Counted from the first letter of the stretch, positions 16,953-25,523 are shown. The stretch: DNA of 34,237 nt from Sphingomonas azotifigens NBRC 15497 (GCF_002091475.1 NZ_BCTR01000063.1:1-34237), one strand, 5' to 3'. A program made the numbers and translations. The notes: generated by a model from the sequence alone, not told the origin.

Positions 16953-17350
16953 TGCAGTACGAAACTTCTCTCGGGCGCGACGCGCTGATCGATCTCGCCA
17001 TCCAGAAATATTTCGCGCAGGTCGATCGCAAGAATCTCGACGCGGTACTCGACTGTTTTCACGACAACGCGATGCTGACGACGCAGACGTCGTTCGATCG
17101 GCATGTCGGGAAAGACCAGATCCGCCGCATGTTCGTGGATCTCTTCGAAAGCTGGACGACCATCGTCCACAAGGACTTCGTGATCACCGCCGATGTCGCC
17201 AATGGCCGCATTTCGGCAAGTTTCGAAGCGGTGCTCACCAATGCCGACGGACAGGTGACACGGCTGTTCAACACCAACTTCTGGCGCATCCGGGGCGACC
17301 GGTTCCAGGAGGTCTATGTCTACATGAGCGGAGCCAATGTGCTGATTTAA
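16952..17350 (+). CDS. NTF2/SnoaL-like protein, second of a tandem pair
   Basis: The 132-residue protein has the same layout as its neighbour: YFAQVDRKNLDAVLDCFHDNAML near the start, DFVITADVANGRISASF in the middle and EVYVYMSGANVLI at the end. The shared start-to-end pattern and the TGATG junction point to a local duplication. The two may form a heteromer, since NTF2-like proteins commonly dimerise, or act on successive intermediates. The stop is followed after about 20 bp by the TonB-dependent receptor gene on the same strand. No specific activity is assigned. Confidence 0.8.
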   Translation: MQYETSLGRDALIDLAIQKYFAQVDRKNLDAVLDCFHDNAMLTTQTSFDRHVGKDQIRRMFVDLFESWTTIVHKDFVITADVANGRISASFEAVLTNADGQVTRLFNTNFWRIRGDRFQEVYVYMSGANVLI

Positions 17351-17371
17351 CCACAAAAAATGGGGGGCTTG

Positions 17372-19921
17372 ATGAAGAAGATCGAGTTGTTGCTCGGCGC
17401 GTCGATCGCTGCCGTTCTAGTCGCACCGGCGGCGGCCCAGACTACCGAACCGATCGCCGCGCAGGAATCGCCTTCCCCCCGGCCGCGGGCCGACGAGGCG
17501 AACCAGGGCAGCGGCGAGATCATCGTCACCGCGCGGCGGGTCAACGAACGGCTGGACCAGGTCCCCGCATCGATCACCGCCTTTTCGGCGGAGGCGATCG
17601 AACGGGCGAACATCACCCGAGCGGACGATTTCGTGAAGCTGACGCCCGGCGTCACGATCGTCGCGTCCACTACCGAGGCGGGCGACAACCAGATCAACAT
17701 CCGCGGCATCAACGGCGCCCGCGACGCGGAAAGCTCGGTCGCGCTGGTGGTCGACGGTATCCTCAAGACCAACACCGCGGGCCTCAACCAGCAGCAAGGC
17801 GCGTTGCGGCAGATCGAAATCCTGAAGGGGCCGCAAGGCGCCCTGTATGGCCGCAACGCCGCCGCCGGCGCGATCGTCGTGCAGACCGCGAAGCCGACCG
17901 ACAGGCTGTCCGGATCGATCGGCGCTACCGTTGCCAATGCCGGCACCTATGAAGGCCAGGCCCTGCTCAGTGGGCCGCTGACCGAACGGCTCGGCTTCGT
18001 GCTGGCAGGCAATTACCGCACCACCGACGGCTTTTTCCGAAACGACTTCCTCAAGCAGAATGTCGTCGACAACCAGGAGGTGTGGGACGTCAACGGCCGC
18101 CTGCTGTTCGGCGACGGCACCGATACGACGATCGACCTGAAGGCCCGCTATGGCGAAGTCCATGGTGCGTCGATCGCCTTCAACGCCGCCTTCCAGCTGC
18201 CCGCGTTCGGGGCCGTCAACCCCGCCTTCTATGAAGACGTGAACGCGCACCGCTTCGTCTATTATTCGAACATCCGGCCAACCAACGACCAGCGGACGAT
18301 CGAGGCGTCGGCGAAGCTGGACCAGGCGCTGGGCGCGGTACGGCTGGTCGGCTGGGCGCTCTACAGCGACATCAAGAACGACTTGACCGCCGACGGCACC
18401 TCGGCCGATTTCGCCCGCTACATCAGCGCGGTGCAGCCGGCCGGCCAGCGTACCGTGAATGCCTGTTTCGCCTCGACCAAGGCGCTGACCGGCTATCCGC
18501 TTAGCCCGCCGGCGTCGATCGGGCAGATCCCGGTACCGTTCCTGTTCGCGCCGGCCAACGGCTCCACCTTCGGCCCCTATTCGCCGACGACGTGCGACGG
18601 CACCCAGTACCAGGTTCGCAACCAGCGGGACTACAGCGGCGAGATCCGGCTGCAATCGGACACCGCCGGTCCGCTGTCCTGGCAGGTCGGCGCCTATTAT
18701 CTGCACATCAAGCGCGACGTCGGCGTGAGCCTGGGCGGCGATACCGGCAACGGCGTCATCAAGCAGCTCTACAATGCGCCAGACTCGGACAATCCGACCT
18801 CGCAGCTCTTCTCCGATCGCTTCAGCACCAACGTCTATGCGGCGTTCGGCTCGGCCGAGTACAAGCAGAACAAGTTCGATGCGACGGTGGCGCTCCGCTA
18901 CGACATCGAGGAACGGCACGTGCACAATCTGGTGCCGGTCGTCACCGATCCGTTCACCGGCGGCCCGATCAACCCCGGCCAGACCCGCGGCGCGATCCCC
19001 GATCAGCAGCGCACCTTCCGTTTGCTCGAACCCAAGATCAGCCTGCGCTACGAGATCGCCGATCGCACGAACCTGTTCGCCAACTGGGGCGTGGGCTTCA
19101 AGGCGGGCGGCTTCAACAACCAGGGATCGGCGGCGGTGGTCGCGGCCAATTTCGACGACGGCGTGACGCCGGGCACGATCAATGCGGGCGTCACGATCAA
19201 CGACGTGTATCGCAAGGAGCGCTCCAGCGCCTGGGAGGCCGGCATCAAGGGGCGGCTGCTGGGGGTGAACTATAATCTGGCGGGCTATTACACCCAGGTC
19301 CGCGACATGCAGTTCTTCGAGTTCTTCGTCGGCAGCTTCGGGCTGTTGCGCGTCGTCTCGAACATCGATCGCGTCGATCTGAAGGGCGGCGAACTCAATC
19401 TCGACACGCGGATCATCCCCGGCTGGACCGTGTTCGGCGCGTTCAACTACACCGACAGCGAGATCAAGAAGAACAGCGCGCGCCCCTACACCGTGGGCAA
19501 CAAATCGCCCTACACGGCCGATTACACCATCAACCTCGGTACCCAGATGGAAGTGCCGGTCCGCGACGGGCTGCACCTGGTGTTCCGGGCGGACTATCGG
19601 ATCACCGGCCCGACCTGGTTTGCCACGGTGCAGGACCAGGTGCGTCCGACGCTGTTCAGCGCATTGGCGCCGATCTCGGCGCTGGCGTTGCCGGCCAGCT
19701 TCGGCGACGCCCGCTTCGACCGCAGCCGGCGCGATGCGTTCGGCGTGCTCGACCTGCGGCTGGGCCTGGAAGGCGCGAAATGGAAGGTGAGCGCGTTTGC
19801 GAACAACTTCCTCGATCGCAACTATGTCGCCGAGGTCATTCCGGCGATCGAGTTCGGCGGGTCGTTCATCGCGCCGGGGGCACGGCGGCTGTACGGCGTG
19901 GAACTGGGCTACAAGTTCTGA
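17372..19921 (+). CDS. TonB-dependent outer-membrane receptor (island 1)
   Basis: The 849-residue protein starts with a signal peptide (MKKIELLLGASIAAVLVAPAAA, cleavage likely before Gln) and a TonB-box-like segment GEIIVTARR. The plug domain follows, with INIRGINGARDAESSV, VVDGILKTNT and ILKGPQGALYGRNAAAGAI, and a large beta barrel ends in a terminal Phe (YGVELGYKF). I preferred the ATG at 17372 over one at 17360 because GGGGGG stands at ribosome-site distance and the signal peptide begins there. It should carry a substrate too large or too scarce for porins across the outer membrane. As the last gene of the operon with the racemase-like and NTF2-like genes, it probably imports the substrate of the hyuAB pathway or its parent compound. 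Confidence 0.93.
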   Translation: MKKIELLLGASIAAVLVAPAAAQTTEPIAAQESPSPRPRADEANQGSGEIIVTARRVNERLDQVPASITAFSAEAIERANITRADDFVKLTPGVTIVASTTEAGDNQINIRGINGARDAESSVALVVDGILKTNTAGLNQQQGALRQIEILKGPQGALYGRNAAAGAIVVQTAKPTDRLSGSIGATVANAGTYEGQALLSGPLTERLGFVLAGNYRTTDGFFRNDFLKQNVVDNQEVWDVNGRLLFGDGTDTTIDLKARYGEVHGASIAFNAAFQLPAFGAVNPAFYEDVNAHRFVYYSNIRPTNDQRTIEASAKLDQALGAVRLVGWALYSDIKNDLTADGTSADFARYISAVQPAGQRTVNACFASTKALTGYPLSPPASIGQIPVPFLFAPANGSTFGPYSPTTCDGTQYQVRNQRDYSGEIRLQSDTAGPLSWQVGAYYLHIKRDVGVSLGGDTGNGVIKQLYNAPDSDNPTSQLFSDRFSTNVYAAFGSAEYKQNKFDATVALRYDIEERHVHNLVPVVTDPFTGGPINPGQTRGAIPDQQRTFRLLEPKISLRYEIADRTNLFANWGVGFKAGGFNNQGSAAVVAANFDDGVTPGTINAGVTINDVYRKERSSAWEAGIKGRLLGVNYNLAGYYTQVRDMQFFEFFVGSFGLLRVVSNIDRVDLKGGELNLDTRIIPGWTVFGAFNYTDSEIKKNSARPYTVGNKSPYTADYTINLGTQMEVPVRDGLHLVFRADYRITGPTWFATVQDQVRPTLFSALAPISALALPASFGDARFDRSRRDAFGVLDLRLGLEGAKWKVSAFANNFLDRNYVAEVIPAIEFGGSFIAPGARRLYGVELGYKF

Positions 19922-19931
19922 AGGGCGCGGG

Positions 19932-19951
19932 GCGGTGGTATGGGCCACCGC
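19932..19951 (+). terminator. Hairpin after the island 1 receptor gene
   Basis: A perfect 7-bp stem, GCGGTGG/CCACCGC, with a 6-nt loop begins 11 bp after the receptor stop codon. No T-run follows, so it would be a weak or Rho-assisted terminator. It lies between convergent genes. Confidence 0.4.
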
Positions 19952-19994
19952 TCCAGCCTAGGATCGGGGCAGGGAGGGGCGCGGCCTGCTCCAA

Positions 19995-20008
19995 TGTAAA
20001 CGATACGC
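19995..20008. promoter_or_regulatory. LacI-type half box between convergent 3' ends
   Basis: TGTAAACGATACGC shares its first eleven bases with the box upstream of lacI (21128-21141), but its right half does not complete the LacI-family consensus. It lies in the 103-bp gap between the end of the receptor gene and the end of lacI, where no promoter is expected. Confidence 0.4.
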
Positions 20009-20024
20009 ATTCAGGCGGGCGCGG

Positions 20025-21053
20025 CTATTTCGAGGCAGCGGCACGCCCGGTCTTTTTCGCCGGCGCGGTGGATTCGCGAACGACCAGCTTGTGGGGAAGG
20101 ATCACCTCGCGCGGGGCTTCCTCGGGGTCGCGCAGCAGATCGAGCATCAGCCGCATCGCGGCCTCGCCGGTGCCCTGGATCGGCACGTCGACAGTGGTCA
20201 GCGGCGGGATCGAGAAGGCGCTGACCCGCAGATTGTCGAAGCCGGTCACCGAGACGTCGTCGGGCACCTTGAGGCCGGCCTCGCGCAGCCGCGCGAGCGC
20301 ACCGATCGCCATCTCGTCGCTGGCGCAGCAGATGGCGGTGAACGCGTCGCCCCGGGCAAGCAGTTCGGCGGTGCTGCGATAGCCCGCATCGAGCGAGAAA
20401 TCGCCATAGGCGATTGGTGCCTGCGCGACGTCGAGCCCGGCGCGGCGCATTCCCAGCTTGAACCCGCTCAGCCGATCGAGGCCCATCCGCTGCTCGATCG
20501 GGCCGGTGATGGCGGCGATCTTCTGATGGCCCAGGCGGACGAGATGGTCGACGATGGCGGCCATCGCCTCGACATTGTCGTGGCGGACGCGCGAGCGGGT
20601 GGTGTCTGGCGGATATTCGCACGCCAGCACGATCGGCGTCGGCGTGTCCTCGCTATCCTCGCGCGGGCTGCAGGGCTGGACCGTGTCGAGGACGATCAGG
20701 CCGTCCGCCTGCTTGCCGGCGATCATCTTCACATAGCTGTCGAGCAGCATCTGGTCCGACTCGGTGATCGCCAGTAGCACCCGATACCCCGCCTCGCGCG
20801 CCAGGTTTTCGATCCCTTGGACGAAGCGTGAGGTGAATGGATTCGAGATATTCGGGACCGCGACGATGATATTGTTGCTGCGCTGGCGCCGGAGGCCCGA
20901 GGCGAGCATGTTCGGCCGATAGTTGAGTTTCTCGATGGCCTCGTCGATCTTGCGGCGCGTCGCGGGGCGAACCGAGGCGGATTGGCTGAGCGCGCGGGAC
21001 ACCGTGGCGATCGAAACGCCGGCAAGTTCGGCAATGTCCTTGATATTGGCCAT
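20025..21053 (-). CDS. LacI-family transcriptional regulator
   Basis: The 342-residue protein has the N-terminal helix-turn-helix of the family (IKDIAELAGVSIATVSRALSQ), a hinge region with YRPNMLASGLRR, and a periplasmic-binding-protein-like effector domain (NIIVAVPNISNPFTSRFVQG, CCASDEMAIGAL, VSVTGFDNLRVS). Such proteins usually sense a sugar or related ligand. The gene is downstream of the GMC oxidoreductase gene on the same strand with a 139-bp gap holding a good LacI-type box, which suggests autoregulation. It probably controls the GMC/symporter/isomerase operon and perhaps the second receptor. A basic tail (KKTGRAAASK) ends the protein. Confidence 0.92.
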   Translation of the reverse strand: MANIKDIAELAGVSIATVSRALSQSASVRPATRRKIDEAIEKLNYRPNMLASGLRRQRSNNIIVAVPNISNPFTSRFVQGIENLAREAGYRVLLAITESDQMLLDSYVKMIAGKQADGLIVLDTVQPCSPREDSEDTPTPIVLACEYPPDTTRSRVRHDNVEAMAAIVDHLVRLGHQKIAAITGPIEQRMGLDRLSGFKLGMRRAGLDVAQAPIAYGDFSLDAGYRSTAELLARGDAFTAICCASDEMAIGALARLREAGLKVPDDVSVTGFDNLRVSAFSIPPLTTVDVPIQGTGEAAMRLMLDLLRDPEEAPREVILPHKLVVRESTAPAKKTGRAAASK

Positions 21054-21127
21054 CAGGCCTGCCTAGCGGTTGGGCTGCGGCCCGGCAATGTCGGACCGCT
21101 TTTGTGGGAGGCGGAGCGCAATTCGCC

Positions 21128-21141
21128 TGTAAACGATATCA
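21128..21141. promoter_or_regulatory. LacI-type operator upstream of lacI
   Basis: TGTAAACGATATCA fits the degenerate LacI/CcpA-type pattern TGWAANCGNTNWCA at every fixed position, with the usual CG centre. It sits 75 bp upstream of the lacI start, in the gap after the GMC oxidoreductase gene. A half match is repeated beyond the other end of lacI. Confidence 0.5.
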
Positions 21142-21192
21142 TTGCAGCCGTCAGACCGGCCGCAGGAGGAGGGGGCGGGCCCGCGGGCGGCG

Positions 21193-22833
21193 TCAGTGCC
21201 GGTCCCGATCTTCGAGGATCAGTTCCGCCGCGCGCCACGCCACCGCCATCGCCGGGCCGTTGGTATTGCCCGAGATCGGCGTCGGCATCACCGCGCAATC
21301 GACGACGCGCAACCCCTCGACGCCATGTACCCGGAGCCGCGCATCGACCACGCCGCCAATGCCGTCTGCGCTCGCCGCCTGCGGGGCCATCCGGCAGGTG
21401 CCGGTGCCGTGCAGACCGGTGCTCAGCATCCACTCCGCGGCGCGGTCGATCTCGGCATCGGTTTTCGCCTGCGCGCCCGGCACGAGTTCCTCGCCGACGA
21501 AGCCGGCCAGGGCGGGTTGGCGGACAAAGGCGCGGATCGTCTTGATCATCGTCCGCATCGCGACGCGATCCTCGGGCGCGTCGAACCAGTTCGCTGCGAG
21601 CGCAGGCGGCAGCGTAGCATCGGTGGATTTCGCCCAGACGCGCCCCCGGCTGGCCGGGCGAAGATAGAAGCCGACGACCGTGATGCCGGCAAACGCATCG
21701 GTGGTGCCACGCCCGGCCTCTGGCTTGTCGTCCGCGCTGGTCGTCATCGAGAAGGGCGCGATGCCGAGCTGGACGTCGGGCCAGCGATCGTCCCCAGTAG
21801 TGGACAGCATGGCACTGACATCGGGCACCAGCGCCGCCATCAGGCCGGTGCCGGTCGCCAGATAGCGCAGCGTGTTCGCCGCCAGCCGCCAGCCACGAAA
21901 CTCGCGGTTTTGCCCCGCCATGCCATTTAGCCGGAAGGACATCGAGACCATCATATGCTCGGCCATGTTGCGGCCGACCGCGGGATTGTCGACGATCGGT
22001 CGTACGCCGAGCGCGTCCAGCACGGGCGCGGGGCCGATCCCCGAGAGATGCAGCAGCTTGGGCGATTGCAGCACGCCCGCGCTCAGGATCACCTCGCGCG
22101 CGGCGTGATAGGTGACGTCGCGCCCGGCGCGGGTACAGACGACGCCGGTGGCGCGCCCGGCTTCGATCAGTACCCGCTGCACGGTCGCATCGGTGCAGAT
22201 CGTCAGATTCGCGCGGCGCCGCGCCTGCTTGAGGAAAGCGGTGGCGGCCGAGACCCGGCGACCGCGGCGATCCACCGTCATCTGCGACAGGCCGATGCCC
22301 GCCCGGGCGGGGGTGTTGACGTCGTCCAGCACCGGCAATCCGATCTCCCGGCCGGCCGCCAGCAGCGCGTGGGTGAGCGGCGAATCATCACGGCTGCGGG
22401 TGACTTCCAGCGGACCATCGATGCCGCGCCCGCTCGCTGCCTCGGGATCGCGATAGCATTCGAGCTCGCGGTAGCAGCGGGCGATCGTCTGCCAGTTCCA
22501 GCCGGCATTGCCCTGCTGTTCCCACGCGTCGTAATCCTGGGGTTGGCCGCGATAATACCAGGTGCCGTTGACCGCACTGGAGCCGCCCAGACCGCGGCCG
22601 TACATCCAGGTTTCGCCGGCCGGGCGGAAGGGCTGCGGCTCCACCGGGAACTGCCAATAATAGCGTGGATTGCCCCAGATCTTCGCCATGCCGCGCGGCA
22701 TCGAGACCAGCAGCGAGCGATTGGTGCCGCCGGCCTCGATCAGCAGCACGGTGCTGCGACCATCGCGGGTGAGGCGTTCTGCCAGGACACAGCCGGCCGA
22801 ACCGGCGCCGATGATGATGTAATCGAAGCGCAT
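21193..22833 (-). CDS. GMC-family FAD-dependent oxidoreductase
   Basis: The 546-residue protein opens with the dinucleotide-binding motif FDYIIIGAGSAGCVLAERL and the FAD-ribose glutamate in VLLIEAGG. It carries GGSSAVNGTWYYRG, the GMC signature SAGVLQSPKLLHLSGIGP, the catalytic His475 in GLHGTGTCRMAP and Asn523/Asn525 in ISGNTNGPAMA. The length is typical of alcohol/choline-dehydrogenase-like GMC enzymes, which oxidise an alcohol group and pass electrons to oxygen or a carrier. No signal peptide is seen. It follows the GPH-type symporter gene after 20 bp, so it probably oxidises a hydroxyl of the imported compound in the cytoplasm. A sugar or glycoside is a guess from the neighbours. Confidence 0.9.
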   Translation of the reverse strand: MRFDYIIIGAGSAGCVLAERLTRDGRSTVLLIEAGGTNRSLLVSMPRGMAKIWGNPRYYWQFPVEPQPFRPAGETWMYGRGLGGSSAVNGTWYYRGQPQDYDAWEQQGNAGWNWQTIARCYRELECYRDPEAASGRGIDGPLEVTRSRDDSPLTHALLAAGREIGLPVLDDVNTPARAGIGLSQMTVDRRGRRVSAATAFLKQARRRANLTICTDATVQRVLIEAGRATGVVCTRAGRDVTYHAAREVILSAGVLQSPKLLHLSGIGPAPVLDALGVRPIVDNPAVGRNMAEHMMVSMSFRLNGMAGQNREFRGWRLAANTLRYLATGTGLMAALVPDVSAMLSTTGDDRWPDVQLGIAPFSMTTSADDKPEAGRGTTDAFAGITVVGFYLRPASRGRVWAKSTDATLPPALAANWFDAPEDRVAMRTMIKTIRAFVRQPALAGFVGEELVPGAQAKTDAEIDRAAEWMLSTGLHGTGTCRMAPQAASADGIGGVVDARLRVHGVEGLRVVDCAVMPTPISGNTNGPAMAVAWRAAELILEDRDRH

Positions 22834-22853
22834 TTCGCGGTTTCCCAGGCGGA

Positions 22854-24170
22854 TTACGCGCGGGCGCCGGCGCCCGGCCGGTAGTCGCGCGCGAAGACGA
22901 ACAGAAGCAGGCTCGCGGCCATCGCGGCATAGCTGGCCGCCGGCATCCAGACATGCGCCCAGACGATGCCCGCGATCACCGATGCGGTGGCGGGCGCGCC
23001 GGCGACATAGCCGCTCGCCGCGAGCAGCCAGGCCCCGGCCGCGCCACCGACGCTCATCCCCAGCTTCACCCCGAAGCTCGAGGCGGCGAACAGGAAGCCC
23101 TGGGCCCGGAAGCCGTTGCGCCACTCGCCATAATCGACCGCGTCCGCCATCAGCGAGAAGAGCAGCCCGGCGCTGAGCCCCAGGCCCGCATAGGCGACGA
23201 GATTGGCGCCGATCAGCCAGGTCGCGTCGCTCGATAGCGGCGTGGCGGCGGTGGCGAGCGCCCCCACGGCGCTGCCGATCATGCCGACCGCCTTCTTGCC
23301 CAGCCGGTTCGCGCACCAGCCTGATGCCGCGATCATCGGCAGCATCGCCACCATGGTGAGCATCAGATCGGGCACGAGATCCGGGCGCCGGACGACGTGC
23401 TGGGCATAATAGACCACCGACTGGACATGGCCGCCGAACCCAACCCAGAAGAAGAAATTGACCAGCATCGTCGCGATCCACGGCCAGTTGCCGCGGGTGG
23501 CGGCGAGCGACTGGCGCGTGGTGAGCCGCGGCGGGCTTTCGAGCGCGGCGACGCGCTCGCGGGTATTGAAGAAGGCCAGCACCAGGCCGGCGATGGTGAG
23601 GAACGCGAAGCAGGCGGCGACGCGCAGGAACCCGGTCTGCGCCGATCCATGGCCCCATGCGGATACCAGCGGCAGCGTGACATAGCCGACGCCGACCACC
23701 GCGCTCGACCCGAGAAACTCGCGGGTCGCGTTGGTGACGTTGCGCTCGCGCGGGTCGCGCGTCAGCGTCGGCAGCATCGAGTTGAGCGGCAGGCTGACCG
23801 CCGAATAGAGCAGGCCGAGCAGCGTGTAGCTGGCGAAGATATAGGCCAGCTTGGCCGCGCCGGCGAGCGCGGGCGCGGTGAACACGGCGATGCTCGACAG
23901 GGCGAAGGGCAGTGCCAGCGCGATCAGATAGGGGCGGTGCTTGCCGAACCGCGTCTCGGTGCGATCGATGAGCAGTCCCATGAACGGATCGAACACCGCG
24001 TCGACCGCGCGCGCGACGAGGAAGACCGTGCCCACCGTCGCCGCATCGACGTGGAAGACATCGGTGTAGAAGAACATCAGGAAGGCATTGCTCATGCCGA
24101 ACGGCAGGTTGATGCCGAAATTGCCGAGGCCATAGGCCAGCTTTTCGCGCAGTGTCAGTCGGCCGTTCAT
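22854..24170 (-). CDS. GPH-type (glycoside-pentoside-hexuronide) cation symporter
   Basis: The 438-residue protein has about 12 hydrophobic segments and the GPH/MelB-type features LREKLAYGLGNFGINLPFG at the N-terminus and DPFMGLLIDRTETRFGKHRPYL after the second helix. The chosen ATG has GGAGGG 8 nt upstream; longer upstream frames lack these. Transporters of this family import sugars, glycosides or uronic acids with a proton or sodium ion. It stands between the isomerase-like and GMC genes with 25-bp and 20-bp gaps, so it is the inner-membrane step of the same pathway, after passage through the TonB-dependent receptor. Confidence 0.9.
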   Translation of the reverse strand: MNGRLTLREKLAYGLGNFGINLPFGMSNAFLMFFYTDVFHVDAATVGTVFLVARAVDAVFDPFMGLLIDRTETRFGKHRPYLIALALPFALSSIAVFTAPALAGAAKLAYIFASYTLLGLLYSAVSLPLNSMLPTLTRDPRERNVTNATREFLGSSAVVGVGYVTLPLVSAWGHGSAQTGFLRVAACFAFLTIAGLVLAFFNTRERVAALESPPRLTTRQSLAATRGNWPWIATMLVNFFFWVGFGGHVQSVVYYAQHVVRRPDLVPDLMLTMVAMLPMIAASGWCANRLGKKAVGMIGSAVGALATAATPLSSDATWLIGANLVAYAGLGLSAGLLFSLMADAVDYGEWRNGFRAQGFLFAASSFGVKLGMSVGGAAGAWLLAASGYVAGAPATASVIAGIVWAHVWMPAASYAAMAASLLLFVFARDYRPGAGARA

Positions 24171-24195
24171 CGCATCGCCCTCCCGATCCTCGGCC

Positions 24196-25167
24196 TTAGC
24201 CGACCAGTTCAAGCCTTGCCCGCGCATGGTGTGCCAGCCGCGCGTCGACATAGGCGCGCGAGCGGCGCAGTTCGCCCGCCGGGTCGGCCACCGCATCGAT
24301 TTCGAGGATCGACGGTCCGTCGAACCCGATCGTGTCGAGCAGTGCGATCCACGCGTCCCACTGCACCTCGCCCGCGCCCAGCGCGCGGAACAGCGGGCGA
24401 TGCGCATGGTGGATGCCCGCATCGATGGGCTCGCGGAGCGTCACTCGGCCCTGCGCGTCCTTCCAGTGCGCGGCGAGGACGCGATCCTTGTGGCGCTCGA
24501 CGACGGCGATCGGATCCGAGCCGACCAGCGTGATGTGCGCGGTGTCCGGGCAGAAGCCGACATAGACCGGATCGGTGAGCAGCATCAGCAGATCGATGTC
24601 GCGGGCGGTGCAGAAGATCGAGTGCGCCTCGGTGTGCAGCGCCAGGCGAACGCCGTGCCCGAGCGTGGCGGCGGCCAGTTCATGGCAGAAGGCGGCGACG
24701 CCGCGGGCAAGCTCGATATCGACGAACATCGGCGGCACATGGTCCCAGCTGCGCCGCATCGGCAGGCCCATCACCATGACATCGCAGCCTGCCGCGTGCA
24801 GGAATTCGGCATAAGCGCGGGCCGACTCGACATGGGCAGCGCGCCGCGCCGGATCGTCGAGATCGCCGCCGATCGCCACATCGGCGAAGAAGCCGCTCAT
24901 CACGTGCAGCCCGCGCGCCGACAGCGCGGCGACGAAGCCGGCGGTGTTTCCATAAGCCCGCACCGCAGTCCGCCAGTCGAACGGCGCGAAGGTCAGTTCG
25001 ATGCCGTCGATGCCGCTGGCGACGAGCGCATCCAGCATCCGGTCCCAGAAGGCGCGCGGATCGCTGTCTCCCAGCGCGATCACCGCCGACTCGTCGGCAC
25101 AGTCCCAGAAGCCAGGATGGAAGAAGGTGATGAGATCGACGCCGAACGTCGTGGATTGCATGGTCAT
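24196..25167 (-). CDS. Sugar phosphate isomerase/epimerase-like TIM barrel
   Basis: The 323-residue protein matches the xylose-isomerase-like TIM barrel family, with the expected metal-ligand pattern Glu180 (ALHTEAHS), Asp208 (GFCPDTAHI), His234 (AAHWKDA) and Glu289 (SILEID). Members isomerise or epimerise sugars and cyclitols, and some relatives act as 3-keto-glycoside lyases or C-glycoside deglycosidases. The ATG at 25167 is the first that leaves the upstream control region free, though its ribosome site is weak and a second ATG lies 6 bp further. It is first in the operon with the symporter and the GMC oxidoreductase. It could act on the keto-sugar the oxidoreductase makes; the precise reaction is unknown. 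Confidence 0.85.
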   Translation of the reverse strand: MTMQSTTFGVDLITFFHPGFWDCADESAVIALGDSDPRAFWDRMLDALVASGIDGIELTFAPFDWRTAVRAYGNTAGFVAALSARGLHVMSGFFADVAIGGDLDDPARRAAHVESARAYAEFLHAAGCDVMVMGLPMRRSWDHVPPMFVDIELARGVAAFCHELAAATLGHGVRLALHTEAHSIFCTARDIDLLMLLTDPVYVGFCPDTAHITLVGSDPIAVVERHKDRVLAAHWKDAQGRVTLREPIDAGIHHAHRPLFRALGAGEVQWDAWIALLDTIGFDGPSILEIDAVADPAGELRRSRAYVDARLAHHARARLELVG

Positions 25168-25229
25168 ATCATCCGATCGCTGCTCGGGCGGGTCCCGACC
25201 ATGCCTACCTACCCATGACATGCCGCGTT

Positions 25230-25243
25230 TGTAAAGCTTTACG
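25230..25243. promoter_or_regulatory. Palindromic box near the isomerase-like gene
   Basis: GTAAAGCTTTAC (25231-25242) is a perfect 12-bp palindrome preceded by T, 63 bp upstream of the isomerase-like start. It resembles LacI-type boxes but has GC rather than CG at its centre, unlike the boxes around lacI. Confidence 0.5.
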
Positions 25244-25473
25244 CAAATTCGCTTCATGTGGCGTGTTGTGCTGCGTATTTTGTCGCATTTTGGGCATGTG
25301 GGCCGACGTTGTTCCGGGTGCGGCCTACTATTGGAAATCGCATCTGGATCGGGCGGTGGTCAGATAAAAACGTGTAAATATAGACATTTAGCAGAATTTT
25401 GGCGAAGCAAGTTGCGGCCTTTCAGGTGACCCAAAATAGCGCTTGCTTTTCGGAAACCGCAACATAAGCTTCA

Positions 25474-25487
25474 TGTAAAGCTTTCCA
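25474..25487. promoter_or_regulatory. Second GC-centred box before the receptor gene
   Basis: TGTAAAGCTTTCCA repeats the first eleven bases of the box at 25230, 37 bp upstream of the receptor start and just after a weak -10 candidate. A bound repressor here would block the receptor promoter. Confidence 0.45.
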
Positions 25488-25523
25488 TAGAGTTTAGCAA
25501 AATGGGTTAGGGAGGTCGTCAAA

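Larger units (their letters stand above)
25168..25523. other. Divergent control region between isomerase-like gene and second TonB receptor
   Basis: This 356-bp AT-richer stretch has no convincing gene. It holds two boxes sharing TGTAAAGCTTT, one near each gene start, plus a further TGTAAA at 25373-25378. A possible promoter for the receptor is TTGCTT (25443-25448) with TAAGCT (25465-25470), immediately upstream of the second box. GGGAGG precedes the receptor ATG. Confidence 0.6.

Noticed and set aside
17417..19948. An open frame of over 800 codons antisense to the island 1 receptor gene, and similar long antisense frames opposite the protease, hyuA and hyuB genes
   Set aside because: High GC content with biased third positions leaves antisense frames open. 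Their translations are low-complexity Arg/Ala/Gly-rich and match no family, while the sense frames carry clear motifs.
21193..22833. Assigning the GMC enzyme as choline dehydrogenase (betA)
   Set aside because: The family fits, but there is no betaine aldehyde dehydrogenase, BetI regulator or choline transporter nearby, and the neighbours point to sugar-type substrates.
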